A DNA stretch of 8,834 nt. Origin: an uncultured Parabacteroides sp. (GTDB lineage: Bacteria; Bacteroidota; Bacteroidia; Bacteroidales; Tannerellaceae). This document shows positions 1 to 6,164 of this stretch, piece by piece (the stretch's first letter is position 1; each line of letters starts with the position of its first letter). The position numbers were made by a program, and so were the translations under genes. The stretch lies in contig CALBYC010000150.1 of the NCBI GenBank assembly GCA_937890135.1, forward strand, positions 1 to 8,834, read 5' to 3'. The notes below the pieces were generated by a model. It saw only the letters and a program-made list of their open reading frames with translations, had not been told where the DNA came from and made no database searches.

Positions 1-547
1 CAGCGAAAAATGGACAAAGAAGCAACGGGAATACTTTGCTTAAGATTTTCAGGAATGCTGCAAGGAACGACAGCCCTTCGTGCGGTTCAACAAAAGGGAA
101 CAGCAAAGGGACTGCGACAGCAGCCAGAATATTTGACAGCAACGTATAAGTCGTGAGGGCGGAGACGCTACCTCCCAATTTCCCCGTGATGACAGCGGCG
201 GCTGTAGCAGTAGGACAGATGAAGCATACCATTGCGCCTTCTATGACTTCACGATAAGACAAAGGCATATTGCCAAACAGCAGCAAAGACAACATCAAAA
301 AACAGAATAGCAGCTGGAGGAATAGCAGCCAACCATGCCACCGGGCAGGCAATAAGTCACGGGGATTGACTTTGCAGAAAGTCAACAACAATTGCGCAAA
401 TATAAGTGCCGGAGTAAGAATTGCCGCCAAACGATTCATAAAAGGTTTCGCGGGTTCCAAGACGGGGATGTCCGCAAACATAAAATAGCCTATGACCCCG
501 GCCAGCATGGCCAAGGGCAATGTCCAATTCTTTATAAAACTAAGCAT
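1..547 (-). CDS. Bile acid:sodium symporter (BASS) family transporter, N-terminal part
   Basis: This is an integral inner-membrane protein cut by the left edge; 182 residues are visible, beginning MLSFIKNWTLPLAML at the ATG at 547-545. Hydrophobic segments lie at about residues 8-25, 40-59, 72-92, 101-121, 128-152 and 160-180. The stretch CPTATAAAVITGKLGG (about 111-126) followed by a TTYTLLSNILAA helix matches the position of the conserved crossover motif of BASS/SBF transporters, where sodium and an organic anion bind. Family members move bile acids, pantoate, keto acids and other organic anions; the substrate here cannot be told. The gene is divergent from the TIM-barrel lipoprotein gene, with 170 bases between them. 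I found only degraded -7 candidates on its side of that gap. The family assignment is fairly secure; the substrate is unknown. Confidence 0.8.
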   Translation of the reverse strand, partial: MLSFIKNWTLPLAMLAGVIGYFMFADIPVLEPAKPFMNRLAAILTPALIFAQLLLTFCKVNPRDLLPARWHGWLLFLQLLFCFLMLSLLLFGNMPLSYREVIEGAMVCFICPTATAAAVITGKLGGSVSALTTYTLLSNILAAVAVPLLFPFVEPHEGLSFLAAFLKILSKVFPLLLCPFFA

Positions 548-656
548 GATTCCTTTTTCTATTAAATATGCTGCAAAGTAAATACTTTCCTGGCAAATTA
601 TTCTGTTATTTTAAGCAAAACAATACAAGGATGCAAGAAAAAACAGTCAAAAAGTA

Positions 657-686
657 TTGATATGTAAAAATATAATCTTACTTTCG
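657..686 (+). promoter_or_regulatory. Probable Bacteroidales housekeeping promoter for the TIM-barrel lipoprotein gene
   Basis: A TTG at 657-659 is followed after 19 bases by TACTTTCG at 679-686. This fits the Bacteroidetes -33/-7 pattern (TTTG, 19-21 bases, TAnnTTTG) with one mismatch in the -7 box. Transcription would start near 693, about 25 bases before the ATG at 718. Confidence 0.5.
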
Positions 687-717
687 TGTCCAAATTAACC
701 ATTTAAAATTAAATGTT

Positions 718-1632
718 ATGCAAAACAGACGTGACTTCCTGAAAAAAGCATCCTTATTGCTTGCTGGAGGATTGGTTACTCCTCAATTATTGACCTCCTG
801 CGGAGGCAAGACCGGCTCGGCTACTGCTGAAGTTGCTGAACAAGCTACAACAGCAGCTAAAAACATTGGCTTGCAACTTTTTTCTCTGAGAGACTACGTA
901 GGCAAAGAAGGCATCCAAAAGACATTGGAATTGGTAGCCAAGATGGGGTACAAGAACATGGAATCTGCCAACTACAATGAAGGGAAGATTTATGATTTAG
1001 CTCCTGAAGACTTCAAGAAACGGGTGGAAGACTTAGGTATGAAGTTTGTAAGCGCCCATGTAGGCCAACCTTATTCAAAAGAAAAAGATGCCGAGATAAT
1101 GGCTTGGTGGGACAAAGCCATCGAAACCCATCAGAAAGCAGGTACCAAGTTCTTGATCCAGCCATGGATGCCTGTCGACGACAAAACGACCTTGGACGAT
1201 TTGAAACAGTATTGCGACTATTACAGTGCCGTCGGGGCCAAGGCAAAAGCTGCCGGCATCATCTTCGGCTACCACAACCACAATTTTGAGTTCAAGAAGA
1301 TTGAAGACAAATTGATTTATGATTTCTTGTTGGACAACGTGGACAAGGATGTCGTTAAATTCGAAATGGACGTATATTGGGTTCAAAAGGGAGGTGCTGA
1401 TCCGATTGCCTACTTGAAGAACCGTCCGGACCAATTCAAAGCTATCCATATCAAGGATGAGACCGAGATAGGCGCAAGCGGTGAAATCAACTTTGAAGCC
1501 ATCTTCAATCAAATGTATGCCAACGGCATCAATGATTGGTTTGTTGAAGTGGAACGCTACACGAACAACGACCCGGTTGCCAGTGTACAGCAGAGCTTTG
1601 ACTATTTGAACAAAGCTTCGTTTGTCAAGTGA
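718..1632 (+). CDS. Exported sugar phosphate isomerase/epimerase-like TIM-barrel lipoprotein
   Basis: This 304-residue protein belongs to the xylose isomerase-like TIM-barrel superfamily. The N-terminus MQNRRDFLKKASLLLAGG carries a twin-arginine pair at residues 4-5 and a hydrophobic stretch. A lipobox-like LTSC follows with cysteine at residue 28, so it is probably exported folded by Tat and lipidated. The barrel starts near residue 50 (GLQLFSLRDYV). Likely metal and substrate residues sit at barrel strand ends: YHNHNFEF (185-192), EMDVYW (216-221), HIKDE (244-248) and VEVERY (276-281). Family members isomerise or epimerise sugars or keto-sugars with a divalent metal; Bacteroidales have many exported paralogs, often tied to glycan or keto-glycoside use. 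No susCD or glycosidase gene is visible beside it, so the substrate stays open. It appears to be a single-gene unit with its own promoter and terminator. Confidence 0.85.
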   Translation: MQNRRDFLKKASLLLAGGLVTPQLLTSCGGKTGSATAEVAEQATTAAKNIGLQLFSLRDYVGKEGIQKTLELVAKMGYKNMESANYNEGKIYDLAPEDFKKRVEDLGMKFVSAHVGQPYSKEKDAEIMAWWDKAIETHQKAGTKFLIQPWMPVDDKTTLDDLKQYCDYYSAVGAKAKAAGIIFGYHNHNFEFKKIEDKLIYDFLLDNVDKDVVKFEMDVYWVQKGGADPIAYLKNRPDQFKAIHIKDETEIGASGEINFEAIFNQMYANGINDWFVEVERYTNNDPVASVQQSFDYLNKASFVK

Positions 1633-1651
1633 CATTAGCAACAACTTAATT

Positions 1652-1691
1652 AAAAGCAATCTTCCGATTTTTTTGCGGAAGATTGCTTTTT
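1652..1691. terminator. Two-way intrinsic terminator between convergent genes
   Basis: A perfect 15-base inverted repeat has arms at 1652-1666 and 1676-1690, each containing GCAATCTTCCG or its complement, around a 9-base T-rich loop. The arm ends are A-rich on the left and T-rich on the right, so each strand gives a hairpin followed by U residues. It sits between the ends of the TIM-barrel gene and of the sigma operon, so it can serve both. Confidence 0.9.
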
Positions 1692-1701
1692 CCTCCATTC
1701 A

Positions 1702-2094
1702 TCATTGATCTGTCAACGAGTGCCTCTTTTTATACCACGCCCTGAACCTGTAATCAGCCCATAAGAGCAGCAAGACAATGCCCCCCGCTTCCATGCATAA
1801 GACGAAGAGGCTTTTTTCCTGATAAGTCATCGTCAAATCCAATCGGAAAGCAGACTCCAAGTCATAATACCAAACGCAAGCAATCGCCGTCCCAATCATG
1901 GACAGAGAAGCCGCAATCATAACCACATAATTCCAAACCAACTGTCTGCGAGACTTCCGCACGGCCTCTTTTTCTATCCGTGACATCATGCGTTGACGGA
2001 AGCCTTCAGGCAAACGTTCGTCTTTCAAGTTGCCAAACAACATTTTTAGTTGCTCGTCCCCGTTTTGTGTATTTCGATTCTCCAAATTCCTCAT
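1702..2094 (-). CDS. Small two-helix membrane protein, candidate anti-sigma factor
   Basis: I do not recognise a named family in this 130-residue protein. The N-terminal 50 residues are charged and soluble, including the segment LPEGFRQRMMSRIEKEAVRKS. Two hydrophobic segments follow at about 53-77 and 95-114, with a basic tail (YRFRAWYKKRH), so both ends are probably cytoplasmic. The start lies only 3 bases after the stop of the ECF sigma gene, so the two are almost certainly cotranscribed. A soluble N-terminal segment plus membrane helices directly after an ECF gene is the usual arrangement for a membrane anti-sigma factor. No HxxxCxxC zinc anti-sigma motif is present, so the role rests on context. 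Both genes begin MRNL, from near-identical first 12 bases. Function is inference. Confidence 0.7.
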   Translation of the reverse strand: MRNLENRNTQNGDEQLKMLFGNLKDERLPEGFRQRMMSRIEKEAVRKSRRQLVWNYVVMIAASLSMIGTAIACVWYYDLESAFRLDLTMTYQEKSLFVLCMEAGGIVLLLLWADYRFRAWYKKRHSLTDQ

Positions 2095-2097
2095 TCT

Positions 2098-2664
2098 TTA
2101 TAAGTATTTACTCTTTTCCTCATGAATGATTTCTCCTAATTTCTTCCGTATGCGATGCAGCTTCACTTTCGTATTCGCCACAGTCAGCCCGGAAATGGAG
2201 GCGATTTCTTCAATGTTTTTTCCCTCCTTATAGAAAAGCAATATCAAAGCCCTGTCGTCTGCGGGCAATGCGTTCAATGCCTTTTCCAACCATTCCAATT
2301 GCCGATGATGCGCCGCTGTGTCGTCCGCCGATTCATCCAACATGTCGGAAGAGGCATTGGTCAATTGGAAATCATCGATAGCCAAGAACTCGATTTTCTT
2401 TTTCCGCACGGCCGTAATAGACATATTGTATGCTATCTTATAAAGCCAATTGGAAAAATCGCCACGCCCTTCGAATGATTCTAATTGTTGAAATGCTTTC
2501 ATGAATACATCCTCCGTCAATTCCTCCGCATCTTCCTTGTTCCCGACGATACGGTAAATCAAGTTGAAGAGCGAATGGCTGTACTTGTCCAACAAACAAG
2601 CGAAACAGGAAGTATCACCTTCCAAGATTCTATGTATGTAATATGTATCCGACAAATTTCTCAT
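2098..2664 (-). CDS. ECF-family RNA polymerase sigma factor
   Basis: This 188-residue cytoplasmic sigma-70 relative has the two-domain ECF layout. Region 2 spans roughly residues 20-90 (LLDKYSHSLFNLIYRIVGNKEDAEELTEDVF, then FSNWLYKIAYN), containing the core-binding and -10 recognition parts. A variable acidic linker (about 100-120, rich in D, S and A) follows. Region 4 spans about 128-180, with the helix-turn-helix around NIEEIASISGLTVANTKVKLHRIRKKL for -35 recognition. The length is normal for the class. It is the first gene of an operon with the membrane protein 3 bases downstream. The upstream region holds a housekeeping-type promoter (2713-2742) and an ECF-type promoter (2672-2701) that is repeated toward the divergent gene, which suggests autoregulation. 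The inducing signal is unknown. Confidence 0.95.
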   Translation of the reverse strand: MRNLSDTYYIHRILEGDTSCFACLLDKYSHSLFNLIYRIVGNKEDAEELTEDVFMKAFQQLESFEGRGDFSNWLYKIAYNMSITAVRKKKIEFLAIDDFQLTNASSDMLDESADDTAAHHRQLEWLEKALNALPADDRALILLFYKEGKNIEEIASISGLTVANTKVKLHRIRKKLGEIIHEEKSKYL

Positions 2665-2671
2665 TATGCCT

Positions 2672-2701
2672 TATTGACGTTGCTTTGGCAAAAAGGTTAC
2701 A
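2672..2701 (-). promoter_or_regulatory. Putative ECF-type autoregulatory promoter of the sigma operon
   Basis: On the minus strand TGTAACCT (2701-2694) is followed after 14 bases by CGTCAATA (2679-2672). Read as TGTAAC-N16-CGTC, this resembles known ECF promoters such as those of Bacillus ECF sigmas. The identical element in the opposite direction lies at 2780-2809. A start about 7 bases past CGTC would leave a leader of only a few bases before the ATG at 2664. Confidence 0.6.
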
Positions 2702-2709
2702 TTTGCCAA
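2685..2709. repeat. Inverted repeat overlapping the ECF promoter, possible operator
   Basis: TTGGCAAA (2685-2692) and TTTGCCAA (2702-2709) are perfect 8-base arms separated by 9 bases. The TGTAAC box of the minus-strand ECF promoter lies in the spacer, and one arm falls within the promoter's own spacer. The predicted start of the upstream housekeeping promoter (about 2706) is also covered. A dimeric regulator bound here could block both. The regulator is unknown. Confidence 0.35.
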
Positions 2710-2712
2710 GGT

Positions 2713-2742
2713 CAAAAATACATTTTTTGCAGGTTGCGCAAT
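2713..2742 (-). promoter_or_regulatory. Housekeeping-type promoter upstream of the sigma factor gene
   Basis: On the minus strand ATTG (2742-2739) is followed after 18 bases by TATTTTTG (2720-2713), an exact match to the Bacteroidetes -7 box TAnnTTTG. It predicts a start near 2706 and a leader of about 42 bases, and lies just upstream of the ECF-type element. It could supply basal sigma factor. Confidence 0.6.
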
Positions 2743-2779
2743 GAACGAAATATTTTCTGTTTTTTCTTTCTCCCATCGT

Positions 2780-2809
2780 TGTAACCTCATCGCCCTTCTT
2801 GCGTCAATA
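2780..2809 (+). promoter_or_regulatory. Putative ECF-type promoter of the divergent membrane gene
   Basis: TGTAACCT (2780-2787), 14 bases, then CGTCAATA (2802-2809) repeats exactly the element found on the other strand at 2672-2701. It predicts transcription from about 2812, with a leader of about 47 bases before the ATG at 2860. I found no good TAnnTTTG box on this strand of the gap, so this may be the main promoter of the gene. Confidence 0.6.
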
Positions 2810-2811
2810 CA

Positions 2812-2825
2812 TTGAAAGCTTTCAA
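2812..2825. repeat. Perfect 14-base palindrome at the predicted start of the divergent transcript
   Basis: TTGAAAGCTTTCAA is a perfect palindrome with no central spacer. It begins 2 bases after the plus-strand ECF-type promoter and ends 34 bases before the ATG at 2860. It could be an operator; a hairpin is less likely because there is no loop. Confidence 0.35.
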
Positions 2826-2859
2826 AAGTAAATATTAACAACATAAAAATATAATAACC

Positions 2860-3255
2860 ATGTTTGATTTTTTAACACCTACATTTGTCCTTGGGATTAT
2901 TACCTACGGCATTTACAAACTCATTGAATTGTTCGTTTGCAAAAAAGAACGTGTCATGCTGATAGAGAGACTCAGTGAAAAAAATTTAAGATTCCCCGAG
3001 AATAACCTGCCTGATGTCAGTGCAATGTTCCACAAAAACATATCCTTTAATGCGCTCAAAGCAGGATGTCTCCTTGCCGGATTAGGATTAGGTCTTCTTA
3101 TCGGCTATATCTTGAACATTGCCAATTATGCCATGCTTGCGGACAATTATGAACTAAGGAGCATCGTCTATGCAGCTCCCCTTCTGCTTTGCGGTGGTGC
3201 AGGGCTGCTAATCGCATTCGTCATAGAAACCAAGATGGACAACAAAAAAGAGTGA
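2860..3255 (+). CDS. Three-helix membrane protein, DUF6249-like
   Basis: This 131-residue protein has a hydrophobic segment at about 5-26 (FLTPTFVLGIITYGIYKLIELFV). A charged loop follows (KKERVMLIERLSEKN, to about 60), then hydrophobic segments at about 64-88 and 101-123 and a short charged tail. The pattern of an N-terminal helix, a KKER..LIE.L segment and two later helices recalls the DUF6249 proteins that Bacteroidales carry near ECF sigma genes; that match is from memory. No enzymatic motif is visible. It is divergent from the sigma gene across 195 bases and preceded by the same ECF-type element as the sigma operon. It is therefore a likely target of that sigma factor and perhaps part of the envelope response it controls. 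Confidence 0.8.
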   Translation: MFDFLTPTFVLGIITYGIYKLIELFVCKKERVMLIERLSEKNLRFPENNLPDVSAMFHKNISFNALKAGCLLAGLGLGLLIGYILNIANYAMLADNYELRSIVYAAPLLLCGGAGLLIAFVIETKMDNKKE

Positions 3256-3275
3256 CACGTCACCATACGCTGTAA

Positions 3276-3322
3276 AAAGGAAGGCTCTTACTCATCCATG
3301 GGATAAATAAAAGCCTTCCTTT
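3276..3322. terminator. Two-way hairpin terminator between convergent genes
   Basis: AAAGGAAGGCT (3276-3286) and AGCCTTCCTTT (3312-3322) form an 11-base perfect stem. The 25-base interior can pair further (ATCC with GGAT around an ATG loop). A run of A on the left and T on the right gives partial U tracts in both directions. It lies between the divergent membrane gene and the end of rpiB. Confidence 0.75.
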
Positions 3323-3340
3323 ATATAACGCAGTGCATGG

Positions 3341-3775
3341 TTATTTCACCGGAATCTTATCTATTCGTCTTTGATGCCTTCCTCCTTCATAGGGAGTACT
3401 CAGAAAAGCGTCCAAGATCTTTACCGCTTCTTCTTTCGTAATGAATCTGCCTGGCATTACCAATATGTTCGCATCGTTATGCGCACGCGCAAGGGCTGAG
3501 ATTTCTTCCATCCAGCAAAGAGCCGCGCGAATATGCTGGTGCTTGTTCAGTGTCATGCTAATGCCGTTGCCAGAACCGCAAATTGCAATGCCCGGATAGA
3601 CTTCGCCTGCTTCAACAGCCAAAGCCAACGGATGGGCATAATCGGGATAGTCGCAACTGTCCGTGGAGTATGTCCCAAAATCTTTTGACGGGATATTACG
3701 TTCCGCCAAAATCTGCTTGACAAACTCTTTCATTTCAAAACCGGCATGGTCACTACACAAACCAATTGTCTTCAT
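3341..3775 (-). CDS. rpiB: Ribose-5-phosphate isomerase B
   Basis: This 144-residue cytoplasmic enzyme interconverts ribose 5-phosphate and ribulose 5-phosphate in the non-oxidative pentose phosphate pathway. It has the RpiB/LacAB fold signatures in order: SDHAGFEMK (8-16, with Asp9 and His10 binding substrate), DYPDYAHP (42-49), AICGSGNGISM (64-74), containing the catalytic-base cysteine at 66, ARAHNDANILVMPGR (96-110, His99), and a basic GGRHQRRI tail for phosphate binding. Length is typical. The start lies 4 bases after the tkt stop, so it is the second gene of an operon with transketolase, which acts on the same pentose phosphates. A LacA/B-type substrate is possible in this family, but the neighbour favours RpiB. 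Confidence 0.95.
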   Translation of the reverse strand: MKTIGLCSDHAGFEMKEFVKQILAERNIPSKDFGTYSTDSCDYPDYAHPLALAVEAGEVYPGIAICGSGNGISMTLNKHQHIRAALCWMEEISALARAHNDANILVMPGRFITKEEAVKILDAFLSTPYEGGRHQRRIDKIPVK

Positions 3776-3779
3776 ATTC

Positions 3780-5813
3780 CTATTCAGCTAACAATTCCTT
3801 TACTTGTCTGTACACGTTTTCAGCATTAAAGCCCAACTTTTCATCAAGCACTTTATATGGAGCCGAATAACCGAAAGAGTTCATTCCCCAAACTTTCCCG
3901 TTTGAACCAACCAAGCCTTCCAAGTTGACAGACAAACCGGCAGTCAAGCCGAATAACTTGCTGCCCGGTGCAATAACTGAATCCTGATATTCCTTACTTT
4001 GGCTGCGGAACAAGCCCTCTGACGGAACAGACACGATGCGGACTTTTATGCCTTCTTTACGTAAGAGGGCAGCTCCATCCACCAAGGTCGACACTTCAGA
4101 ACCGGAAGCGACCAACGTAACATCGGCGTTGGTGTCCTCATTCACAATATATGCACCCTTTTCCGCTCCCAACGCCTCTTGATAGCGGTCGGTTGCAGCA
4201 GGCAAATCCATGATATTCTGACGAGAAAAAATCAAACCGGTCGGTGTGGACTTATTCTCCATTGCCATCTTCCATGCCACCGTAGTTTCAAAAACATCAG
4301 CAGGACGGAGGACTAACATGGCATTCTTTCCTTTATGGTTCTTCACTTTTTCCAATAAGCGCACTTGTGCTTCCTGTTCAATCGGTTGATGGGTCGGACC
4401 ATCCTCGCCGACGCGGAAAGCATCGTGCGTCCAAATAAATTTAACCGGCAATTGCATCAACGCCGCCATGCGCAATGCCGGTTTCATATAATCGGAAAAC
4501 ACAAAGAATGTACCGCATGCGGCAATCACACCTCCATGAAGAGTCATGCCGATGCATATGCAGGCCATGGTCAGTTCGGCTACTCCGGCTTGGAAGAAAG
4601 CACCGGAAAAGTCCCCTTTCTTTAATGCGTGGGTCTTTTTCAAAAAACCGTCCGTCTTATCCGAATTAGACAAATCAGCCGACGCACATATCATGTTCTC
4701 TACATTCTCTGCCAACACGCCCAACACTTTTGCCGACGCAGCACGTGTCGACTGGTTGGCTTTCTGTTCGATCGCAGCCCAATCGATTGCCGGCAACTTG
4801 CCTGCAAACCAGTTCTCCATTTTAACGGCTAAGTCCGGATGCATTTTAGCCCACGCTTCCTTTACCGCTTTCTTTTCAGCTGATATGGTTTTCAGTTCCT
4901 CTTTCCTGTTGGCATATAACTGGGCCACTTCAGGGAAAATTACAAATGGATTTGACGGGTCTCCTCCCAAGTTTCTGATGGTCTCTTCTATGCTGGCCCC
5001 GGCTGCGGACAAAGGTTGCCCGTGAGTAGAAACTTTGTTTTCATAGCTGGCATCATCAGCACCCCTTGCGCCTTTGCCCATGATCGTATGGCCGATGATC
5101 AAAGTAGGGCGTTTGTCCTCGGCTATTGCTTCCGCCAATGCTTGGCGAATCTGGGCTACGTCATTGCCATCGATGGTCAAGACTTTCCAGCCCCAGGCTT
5201 CATATTTCATTGCGACATTCTCGGAATCCACCTCTTCGACAGTGGTGGAAAGCTGTATGTTGTTCGCATCGTAAAACATTATCAAATTATCCAAACCTAA
5301 CGTTCCGGCGACACGTCCCGAACCTTGAGAGATTTCTTCCTGGATACCACCGTCGGAAATGTAGGCATATATGGTTTGATTCATAACCTCTTTGCCTAAA
5401 CGTGCTTGAAGGAACTTGGCAGCAATGGCAGCGCCCACGGCATACGTATGTCCCTGTCCTAAAGGGCCGGATGAGTTTTCAATGCCGCGCTGGAAATTCA
5501 CCTCCGGGTGACCGGGAGTAGCACTGCCCCATTGACGGAATTGCATCAACTCTTCGATTGTGAATTTTCCAGCCAATGCTAAAACAGAATATAGCATCGG
5601 AGACATGTGACCCGGGTCAAGGAAGAAACGGTCACGTCCTTCCCATAACGGATTTTCCGGGTCATAGATTAAGAACTCGGAGAACAATACATTCACAAAG
5701 TCCGCACCACCCATCGCACCTCCGGGGTGACCGGACTTGGCTTTTTCCACCATAGACGCAGCCAAAATACGAATGTTATCAGCTGCTCTGTTCATTAATT
5801 TAATATCGTTCAT
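3780..5813 (-). CDS. tkt: Transketolase
   Basis: This full-length, 677-residue thiamine diphosphate enzyme moves two-carbon ketol units between sugar phosphates in the pentose phosphate pathway. The N-terminal pyrophosphate-binding domain shows SGHPGG (27-32), PGHMS (67-71), GPLGQG (116-121) and the metal/TPP segment YISDGGIQEE with NN at 184-185. A conserved STHGQPL lies at 262-268. The pyrimidine-binding domain begins about 355 with SADLSNSDKT (378-387), the TPP-activating glutamate in VAELTMA (Glu413) and the substrate site THDAFRVGEDGPTHQP (462-477). A C-terminal domain follows. The usual GDG of the TPP motif reads SDGG here, which I recall as common in Bacteroidetes transketolases. The start at 5813 has a well-placed promoter about 18-20 bases upstream of the predicted leader. 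rpiB follows 4 bases later. Confidence 0.97.
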   Translation of the reverse strand: MNDIKLMNRAADNIRILAASMVEKAKSGHPGGAMGGADFVNVLFSEFLIYDPENPLWEGRDRFFLDPGHMSPMLYSVLALAGKFTIEELMQFRQWGSATPGHPEVNFQRGIENSSGPLGQGHTYAVGAAIAAKFLQARLGKEVMNQTIYAYISDGGIQEEISQGSGRVAGTLGLDNLIMFYDANNIQLSTTVEEVDSENVAMKYEAWGWKVLTIDGNDVAQIRQALAEAIAEDKRPTLIIGHTIMGKGARGADDASYENKVSTHGQPLSAAGASIEETIRNLGGDPSNPFVIFPEVAQLYANRKEELKTISAEKKAVKEAWAKMHPDLAVKMENWFAGKLPAIDWAAIEQKANQSTRAASAKVLGVLAENVENMICASADLSNSDKTDGFLKKTHALKKGDFSGAFFQAGVAELTMACICIGMTLHGGVIAACGTFFVFSDYMKPALRMAALMQLPVKFIWTHDAFRVGEDGPTHQPIEQEAQVRLLEKVKNHKGKNAMLVLRPADVFETTVAWKMAMENKSTPTGLIFSRQNIMDLPAATDRYQEALGAEKGAYIVNEDTNADVTLVASGSEVSTLVDGAALLRKEGIKVRIVSVPSEGLFRSQSKEYQDSVIAPGSKLFGLTAGLSVNLEGLVGSNGKVWGMNSFGYSAPYKVLDEKLGFNAENVYRQVKELLAE

Positions 5814-5838
5814 ATAGCCATTTATTCGTTACATGGTA

Positions 5839-5870
5839 CAAAAGTAGGCATAAATAATTATCAAAACAAT
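5839..5870 (-). promoter_or_regulatory. Housekeeping promoter of the tkt-rpiB operon
   Basis: On the minus strand ATTG (5870-5867) is followed after 20 bases by TACTTTTG (5846-5839), an exact TAnnTTTG box. The predicted start near 5832 gives a leader of about 18 bases before the tkt ATG at 5813. Confidence 0.75.
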
Positions 5871-5950
5871 TATCTTAGCGCATATTTGATTCCGCCGGCT
5901 GGCATTAAATGGAAAATGTCGGAATCATGGCATCAAAGGATGTCCATCCG

Positions 5951-5997
5951 CGAAAAAACTTCCAAAAATTTCCAAAAACTTTTTGGGAGTTTTTTCG
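5951..5997. repeat. Long imperfect hairpin
   Basis: CGAAAAAACT (5951-5960) pairs exactly with AGTTTTTTCG (5988-5997). Inside, CCAAAAA and TTTTTGG (5972-5986) make a second stem around a single-base centre. It is symmetric enough to act on either strand, but it is not next to the end of any gene, so a terminator role is not evident. Confidence 0.55.
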
Positions 5998-6094
5998 CAG
6001 CCGGGCGGTTTTCTCGTCCGGAATGCCCCCGTCGGATTACGCCTCCGGCTGGGAACAAATGCCCAAAAGCCTACGACCTCTCCGGGAAAAGGTT

Positions 6095-6118
6095 ACGACA
6101 AATTGCACGACAAATTGC
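6095..6118 (+). repeat. Two tandem copies of a 12-base unit
   Basis: ACGACAAATTGC occurs twice without a gap (6095-6106 and 6107-6118), ending 10 bases before the -33 box of the promoter at 6129-6158. This placement suits an activator or repressor site, though the unit is not itself palindromic. Confidence 0.6.
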
Positions 6119-6128
6119 GATGAAATAT

Positions 6129-6158
6129 TTTGCAGATAAAAAAAAAGCAGTATATTTG
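6129..6158 (+). promoter_or_regulatory. Strong housekeeping promoter for a structured transcript
   Basis: TTTG (6129-6132), 18 bases, then TATATTTG (6151-6158) match both Bacteroidetes boxes exactly. This is the best promoter match in the window. The predicted start is near 6165, 337 bases upstream of cysQ, and the transcript meets an intrinsic terminator at 6378-6409. Confidence 0.75.
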
Positions 6159-6164
6159 CATTAT

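Larger units (their letters stand above)
5885..6127. other. Hairpin-rich noncoding block, possible dispersed intergenic element
   Basis: This stretch has no convincing gene; short frames of 76-99 codons cross it but lack recognisable domains. It contains a long A/T hairpin at 5951-5997, a GC-rich hairpin at 6027-6053 (about nine paired bases in CCCnGTCGGA / TCCGGCTGGG around a 7-base loop) and a 12-base tandem repeat at 6095-6118. The word CCGGCTGG also recurs, near 5894 and 6045. Composition swings sharply from GC-rich to A-rich over short distances, unlike the flanking genes. A repeated intergenic element is one reading; a plain promoter-distal spacer is the other. Confidence 0.4.

Noticed and set aside
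270..488. A 72-codon plus-strand frame
   Set aside because: It is antisense to the BASS transporter gene, which has coherent membrane helices.
1075..1698. A 207-codon frame on the minus strand
   Set aside because: It is antisense to the well-supported TIM-barrel gene, crosses the terminator, and its translation has no recognisable domain.
4546..5025. A 159-codon plus-strand frame
   Set aside because: It is a shadow of the transketolase gene on the opposite strand.
5909..6139. Overlapping 76- and 99-codon frames upstream of the structured RNA
   Set aside because: They cross hairpins and the tandem repeat and lack any domain or promoter suited to them.
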